Assembly: GCA_037013495.1 (NCBI GenBank)
Contig: CM072805.1
Coordinates: forward strand, 20,982,669 to 21,046,668
DNA: 64,000 nt
Direction: 5' to 3'
DNA from: Hippophae tibetana
Taxonomy: Eukaryota; Streptophyta; Magnoliopsida; Rosales; Elaeagnaceae
In this document: positions 58,387 through 64,000 of the stretch, piece after piece
How positions within the stretch are numbered: position 1 is the first letter of the stretch
Layout: every line of letters starts with the position of its first letter
The notes under the pieces: generated by a model
The model's input: only the letters and a program-made list of their open reading frames with translations
Told to the model about the DNA's origin: nothing
Databases searched by the model: none
Translations under genes and position numbers: made by a program

Positions 58387-61006
58387 ATCATATTCTTTAA
58401 AAAGTAAACTTCACACTTAAATTTTCCAATTTATATACATTTATTTTCGAATTTATATAATTATAAAAATTTATTATTTTCATTAAAAAGTTGATAAAAC
58501 TTAGTACGTAATAAATCACATACAATCTATTTATATAAATCTACCATCGAATTTATACAAGTTGTAACAATCTATTAATAAACTTTACTTATTTATACAT
58601 TTTCCTAATCTATTTGATTTATGAGTTTGATTGTGATATAATATTTTGATTGAATTTAAAATTATGGTGTCATTAATTCGAATTTTGAAATACTCAAAAT
58701 AGTTGTAAAAAAATCAATAATAAGATGTTTGGTGAAATTAACTAAGAAGTCAAATAATGTTTGAAAAATCTTATTGAAGTGAAAAAATAAATAAATTTAT
58801 AGTAGATAAATAATCAATTTTTATATTTATTAAACTTGTTCGGTCCAAATATAAAATTGTCCAGATAAATTCAATATAATTCTTTCAAAATATGATTTTT
58901 GATAATGAATTAATTATACAAAATTCAATTTTAGAGTCAAATTGTAAGGTGAGAGAAATATTATTAAGAGTAATTAAAAATATCTTTTTTTTCCTATGAA
59001 TTATATTGAGTGGATAGATGGTAATGATATAAATGAATAAAATTTGATGATAAATTAATATAAATTGATTACAGGTAACCTATTTCATGTTAAGTTTAGT
59101 CAATTTTTTAACAGATAACTTATATAAGTTTATTAATAGATTTTAACAATATAAAAATTTAAAAATAAATTTATATAATTAAATAAAATTTGGTAATAGA
59201 TTTAGAAGTTACATAATAAAATAGTTTTTACAACTAGAATTTTTTTTCATGAAATCCTATATTTTACGTAACAAACCATGAAATCCTATAAACTTCTCAT
59301 AAAAATAAAAAAGAAAAAAAATCCCTTAACTCAAAACAGAAGCACTATAATAATATTTTTCATAAACTTCTTAATTAAATGCTCGGTCGTTTGTATCTAA
59401 TGACATGTTCTTGTAGAATTGTAATAATTAGAAAGTTTGAATTTTAAATTTTAATTAATGCGTCATTAGTATAGTTGTTTTTTTAAAAAATACTTATTAA
59501 ATCACATTTTTGCAAACAACCCTCAAGTAACGTCACTTAAAAAGTACAATATATTTTTAAAAAAGCGTAGAACTCAGAAAATTTGACTTATTAAATTATT
59601 TTGATCAAATGATACGAGCAATACTTGGTGCAACTTAAAAGTGGGGATGGCACTTATTATTTTAACTTATATGAGTCATTAGTTTTTTTTTTTGGGGCTA
59701 AATATAAGTTATTAGTAGTTGATCATGTATTCATGTCGTAGAATTTCCCTTTGTCATGGTAGTGCAGAAAAATCTCCGTATACAAGCCACAAAATCTTCA
59801 CAATGAAGCCTAGACTTTGGATGCTTTTAAATTTCTTTTTTCTTTTTTTCTTTTTTTGAATTATAATGAATTAATTCTTAAAGCTAAACAAATTTCTCAT
59901 TCACCAACTGAATGAAAAAAGAAGGAAAGAAAACCACATGTCATAGTTGATCCCACAACTTATCGGTTTGCTGATTTAACATTCTGAAGTACACCAAATC
60001 AACATTTCATAGAGTAGGGGCAAAAGAGAGACATATCTTCGTTCTATTCATATATTAGCAAGCTAATGAAGGTCCAAACTATAATTCTAAATAAAAATAT
60101 TTTTTTTAATAACAACATTAAAAAATAATAATAATTACTAGATTTGATCTAGTTAAAGAATGAAAATAACAATGATAAACCATAAAGGCCAAAGCTATGC
60201 TGAAACAGATAGGTCCCTCCAAACTGGGTATTAACATCCATGTGTTGGCACTTTTCCGTATAAGCGTAACAGCAAGAACCTCTTCAGTATGTATTCTAAC
60301 TTCTTTAACAAAAAATTTCTACAAAGCAGTTTAGGAAAACCCTGAGAAGTGGGAAGGGATTCCTAAGGACACTGAAATAATTTCTTCAGGAGTCTTATTG
60401 AATGATGATTGAGAAACCTGACTTATCTGCGGTACGATCCGGTAAGTCCTGCAAAACAATTTCCTCGAAAGAAATTCCTGCACAACATAATATATGAACT
60501 TACTGAGCAGTTGGGCATTTTAAAATGATATTTATAACATTGAGAAAAGCATTGATGCTACAAACAATATACATACAATAAAGCTTTTATTTTTTGGGGA
60601 GGAAAATATAATTTAGACTCGTGAAAGCTAACTGACAGTTCCTAGCAATAACATATAGCATATTTTATAAACTATAAATACTTTGCTTGACAACATTTGG
60701 TTTTATTCAATTAATAGATTGGTATAAATATACAGCCTCAGGTTGGCACAAGGGTCTGTAGAGAATAAACAAAACTGAGTGAACAATGCAGATATCTCAT
60801 CTGATACTGTTTGCACTTTGCATACTAGCATTCTGAAAATTAGAATGGGGCATAATTGGTCGGTTAATTTGAACAAGGGAATTTGATGAACAGTATTTTA
60901 CAAAAGGCTAAGATGGTCTAGCATTTCAGAGCAAAGGGTAATAACAAATGCAACAGAGAAACATGGGATACAGCACGAAAATGGTAGTAACATACTCCAA
61001 CTAGCT
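58387..61006. other. Intergenic DNA and probable 3' UTR of the transporter gene
   Basis: 58.4-60.1 kb is AT-rich without coding signal. From about 60200 to 61006 the sequence is less biased and probably belongs to the 3' untranslated part of the transporter gene (minus). Acceptor-like pyrimidine-AG sites occur near 60450-60480, so a spliced 3' UTR is possible but not proven. Confidence 0.5.
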
Positions 61007-63865
61007 TTATGTGGGAAGAAGAGGTCGCCTTTCATCATCTCCCACATGGTGACTAGCCTGAAAAGAGAAATAATTTAGATACAAACCAAGTATAATGATA
61101 AGTATTGTTTGCAAGATATAAGCTGGGTTGAAGCTTCAGACCTCTTCATTTGCTCCTGCTGCCATATTTATGAAAGAATCTTTCGACCTGAGACAAATAG
61201 TATGTCAATAACAGTAATGGCAATCCACAAGTTATTCCTCTTAAAAAGAAAGAAAATCTCGGGTTTGCACTAATTTTCTTACAACAATTTCCTGTTAGAA
61301 CGAAACTCACCGCTGTGAACTTGTCTTAAGACCTATATACATTATGGTCATACAACAGAGATCACTAAAATAGTGGGCACACACCTATGATTATCGTGAA
61401 CATCCACTAGTTCCATCTTGCCATTTTGTTCATCTTTGGCTTTTGAAAGGGGCGAAAAAAACTTACAAAAAGATACAAAACCAAAATCAGAAACAAAACA
61501 GACATGCTCCACAAATAAATTTGTCATTTGACTTGGAATCACCAATTTTCAATTACCTGGTGCATTGATATAAATACAATAGAAATTCCTAACAAAAAAT
61601 TGACTGTCAAAGTATGGCCAAAAAGTACAGCGGATGCTATGCCTGTAAAGATTGTGGCAACTGTTGACGAGTACTTCTTGAGAATCGTATCTGAACACAA
61701 CAAATGAAGCATCTAAATAAGTGCCAAAACACACCATGATCCATTTTATAAAAAATAAAAAATTGTATAAGACAAGATTGAAATATAGTATTTAAAAAGT
61801 TATGATTCCAACTTGTTTTTCATGTTAAATGGTAAGTAACCTGCGTATTTGAAGAAAAAGGAGGAAAGAATCCCTTGTGCTGCATTATTAGCAATCAGAA
61901 GCAATGTAGCTTTTGAATGACCTTCCAGTATATCAAAGCTTCTAGGACCTGGGATTCAAAGTAACATGCGATCCACATCCCAAAGCTCAGACAAAAAACA
62001 AGAAAAAATAACAGCAATAAAAAAAAGTTGAACAGAGGTGTATGAGTGGAATTCAATTTGACATGAATTGATATAATGTTGGCAAAGGACAGAAAACTAC
62101 TCAAGCAACAGTGACAATTGGGTCAACAAAAGTCAAAATATTCTGCAAAATTATGAGAAGGTGGTGGTTCATGTCCTAACCATTCACAATGACCGTTCCC
62201 AGTATCCCTAGCAAGTTGAATATAGCTCCATATCCATATAAAAATAGGTTCTGCAAGGAAAAGGGAGATCCAAAGTTTAGAGGACAACTTATTTGCATGT
62301 TAGAATCATGGTTATCATTATTAATCAGTCAAAGACTCCATTTTGATTAAAAGAACCTGACAAAAAAGTTCCTAATATATCTTTCGATAGCATATATTCA
62401 GCCTGTCATAAATAAATTCTTAAGGTAACAATGTCATAAATCACCAACTCGACATGAGTAAACCATACGCACAACCAAACTAAAATATTCGGCAAGAGAG
62501 CATATATAAACACTGTTTTCCCTCTTTTGACATCTCAACAGAAAACTTTAAAAGTCTCTCATAGGTTAACCCCTGCTACAATGTGAAATTACAACTTTAC
62601 ATCTCATGATGAAAAACTTTAGATTCCAACAGAAATAGGTTAATTTCACCAAGAACCAATGTTGTAAAAGGTTATTTTGAGGGTCGCCTCGAGATGAGGC
62701 CTAAAAGAAAAGTTCTAAGACTATAGTCTCGAGTGCTAAATTAAGGCCTACGCCTTTTTGGAACGAGGCTTACGCTTTAAAGCCTTTGCTCAAAATCTTG
62801 ACCCAATTTCATTAAAAAAAATTAAAAAAGAAAAAGAAAAAGAGAGAATATCAAAATCTCATAAACAAATGCAAGGAGGTTGATTCGTTGACATTCTCTG
62901 GTCTCCTTCACCTATGACCTTTCTTTCCTTTTGCTCCGACAACTCTAAATTTTGGCAATCACTAGATTACAATCTTGCAAGTAACATTTCTTCTCTATTT
63001 GGCTATTTATATTTCTATTAAGTCTTCAATATCATCTTCTTTTAACACATTGCTCAAAATTGACATTTGAGGAATAGAACTACAACCCAAATGATATACT
63101 TTACATGTTTTATTAATATTTTCAAGTTTTAATTTCTTATTATTGAATTAATAATTTTTTATTGATATTTTAAGGTTTTTTAAAGTTTTAGTTTGAGGCT
63201 CGTACCTCGACCACCTTAAGGCTTAAACCTAGCATCACTTAAGGAAATGCCTCGGTACTTAAAGTGGCCTTTTATAACATTGTTAAGAACAAACAGATAG
63301 CGCTATAAAGAAGATCAGGAAGCTGCTTTTGAGATACATTGTATATTCAACAATAAATAATTTACTAGATTTATCCGAATCAGATAAAAGATCAAGTGAT
63401 CAACACACATCATATGGGTAGGACATGCAAATTAGGCAGCTGATTACAAATAATACACCAATCATAAAAAATCCAACAGATACTGGAAAATGTTCAAATC
63501 TGTTTGATGGCTTATGAATCAAATCAAAGTATCACCTGGAGGTAAATGCTTGTATCATATTGGCTCTTCAAAGCATATTCATTGTACACAGATGCCAAAG
63601 ATGGAACAGTTACCTGTGAAATAAATTTCCCAAGATTAAACAAAAATGAGTTGAATTCAAAGCACTTGCAACATCAGATTAAAACAGTGACGTTAGATAA
63701 GAGGGAAACCACGGTAAGGAAAGAAATACAAGAATCACTCACAAAGATCAGTGTGCACATGTATGCCCCAGTTGTAACTGGAAGACCCAAAGCACTGCTC
63801 CCTTCAGGAAATGAACGCAACTGATTTACAGTAATCCCAATAAGCAAAAGAGCAAGTGCTTCCCA
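61007..63865 (-). CDS. CMP-sialic acid / UDP-galactose transporter-like protein, 3' part (eight exons)
   Basis: Plant SLC35A-type nucleotide-sugar transporter, cut by the window edge. Coding exons (minus) are 63743-63865, 63536-63613, 62181-62250, 61841-61948, 61557-61690, 61385-61461, 61142-61187 and 61007-61057. All have GT-AG borders and all phases agree. The reading starts [20 protein letters not shown], then [60 protein letters not shown], and [20 protein letters not shown], followed by a hydrophilic tail ending [10 protein letters not shown] and stop TAA at 61007-61009. About five of the ten membrane spans are visible. Such proteins sit in the Golgi membrane and exchange nucleotide sugars for the monophosphate. 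The substrate cannot be told from sequence, and plants largely lack sialic acid, so UDP-galactose or another sugar is likelier. N-terminal exons lie beyond 64000. Confidence 0.9.
62657..63284. mobile_element. MITE-like element in transporter intron
   Basis: About 628 bp. Terminal inverted repeats are CAATGTTGTAAAAGG on the left and CCTTTTATAACATTG (2 bp inside the right end), 14 of 15 matching. AAGAAC occurs directly on both sides (62651-62656 and 63285-63290) as a likely target duplication. The ends are GC-richer with repeated 'gaggc', 'gcct' and 'aaggc' words that can fold back. The centre is AT-rich. No transposase. TIR and TSD size suggest a nonautonomous hAT-like DNA transposon, but the superfamily is inferred. 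Confidence 0.75.
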
Positions 63866-64000
63866 CTGCAACAAAACGCTATTAGTTTAACAAACAGAAA
63901 ACGGTAACTATGGCACTGAAAGATCGACCAAAGCTTTACATTTACAAAATCGTGAAGACAAAGAAGAGCAGCCAAGAAAAAGGGAGGGAAAACTTCCTTT

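Noticed and set aside
60200..60480. Additional coding exon of the transporter gene
   Set aside because: The transporter frame ends in a natural stop at 61007 after the expected C-terminal LLPT. This block lies downstream and is better explained as 3' UTR.

Overview
This is AT-rich nuclear DNA from a dicot plant. The evidence is plant-type genes with GT-AG introns, an NDR1/HIN1-like gene, a plant nucleotide-sugar transporter, and layered Ty1/copia and Ty3/gypsy retrotransposons primed from initiator tRNA-Met. I cannot name the species from sequence alone. No rRNA, tRNA, CRISPR or bacterial features were seen.

Layout: 1.5-8.3 kb is a very old, LTR-bounded copia element on the minus strand, split by an unrelated ~1.5 kb LTR-like repeat. 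8.3-16.3 kb is mostly featureless AT-rich DNA with two small host-gene-like scraps. 16.3-21.6 kb is a decayed Athila/Tat-type gypsy gag-pol (minus). 22.0-26.0 kb is a copia element (plus, called copia A) with clear LTRs, PBS, PPT and near-perfect TSD that lost its reverse transcriptase by an internal deletion. 28.8-29.6 kb is an intact single-exon NHL6-like gene. 31.8-34.8 kb is a two-exon INO80 complex subunit D-like gene (minus). A dead second copy of its last exon and flanks lies upstream at 35.4-37.9 kb. 41.6-43.6 kb is a TraB-like gene (minus). 45.8-51.8 kb is another decayed copia (minus, copia C) carrying the second copy of the ~1.6 kb LTR-like repeat, here with a 5-bp TSD. 52.7-58.4 kb is a young, nearly complete copia (minus, copia B) with 232-bp LTRs differing at only two positions. 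61.0-63.9 kb holds the last eight coding exons of a CMP-sialic acid/UDP-galactose transporter-like gene (minus), running off the right edge, with a MITE in one intron.

The four host genes do unrelated jobs (membrane-anchored defence-type protein, chromatin remodelling, TraB-like membrane protein, Golgi sugar-nucleotide transport) and show no sign of working together. The main interest lies in how repeats have reshaped the DNA: an exon duplicated upstream of its own gene, a ~300-bp foldback inside that gene's intron, two copia elements sharing coding sequence but not LTRs, and an in-frame RT deletion at a short microhomology. I found nothing that supports a new multi-gene system.
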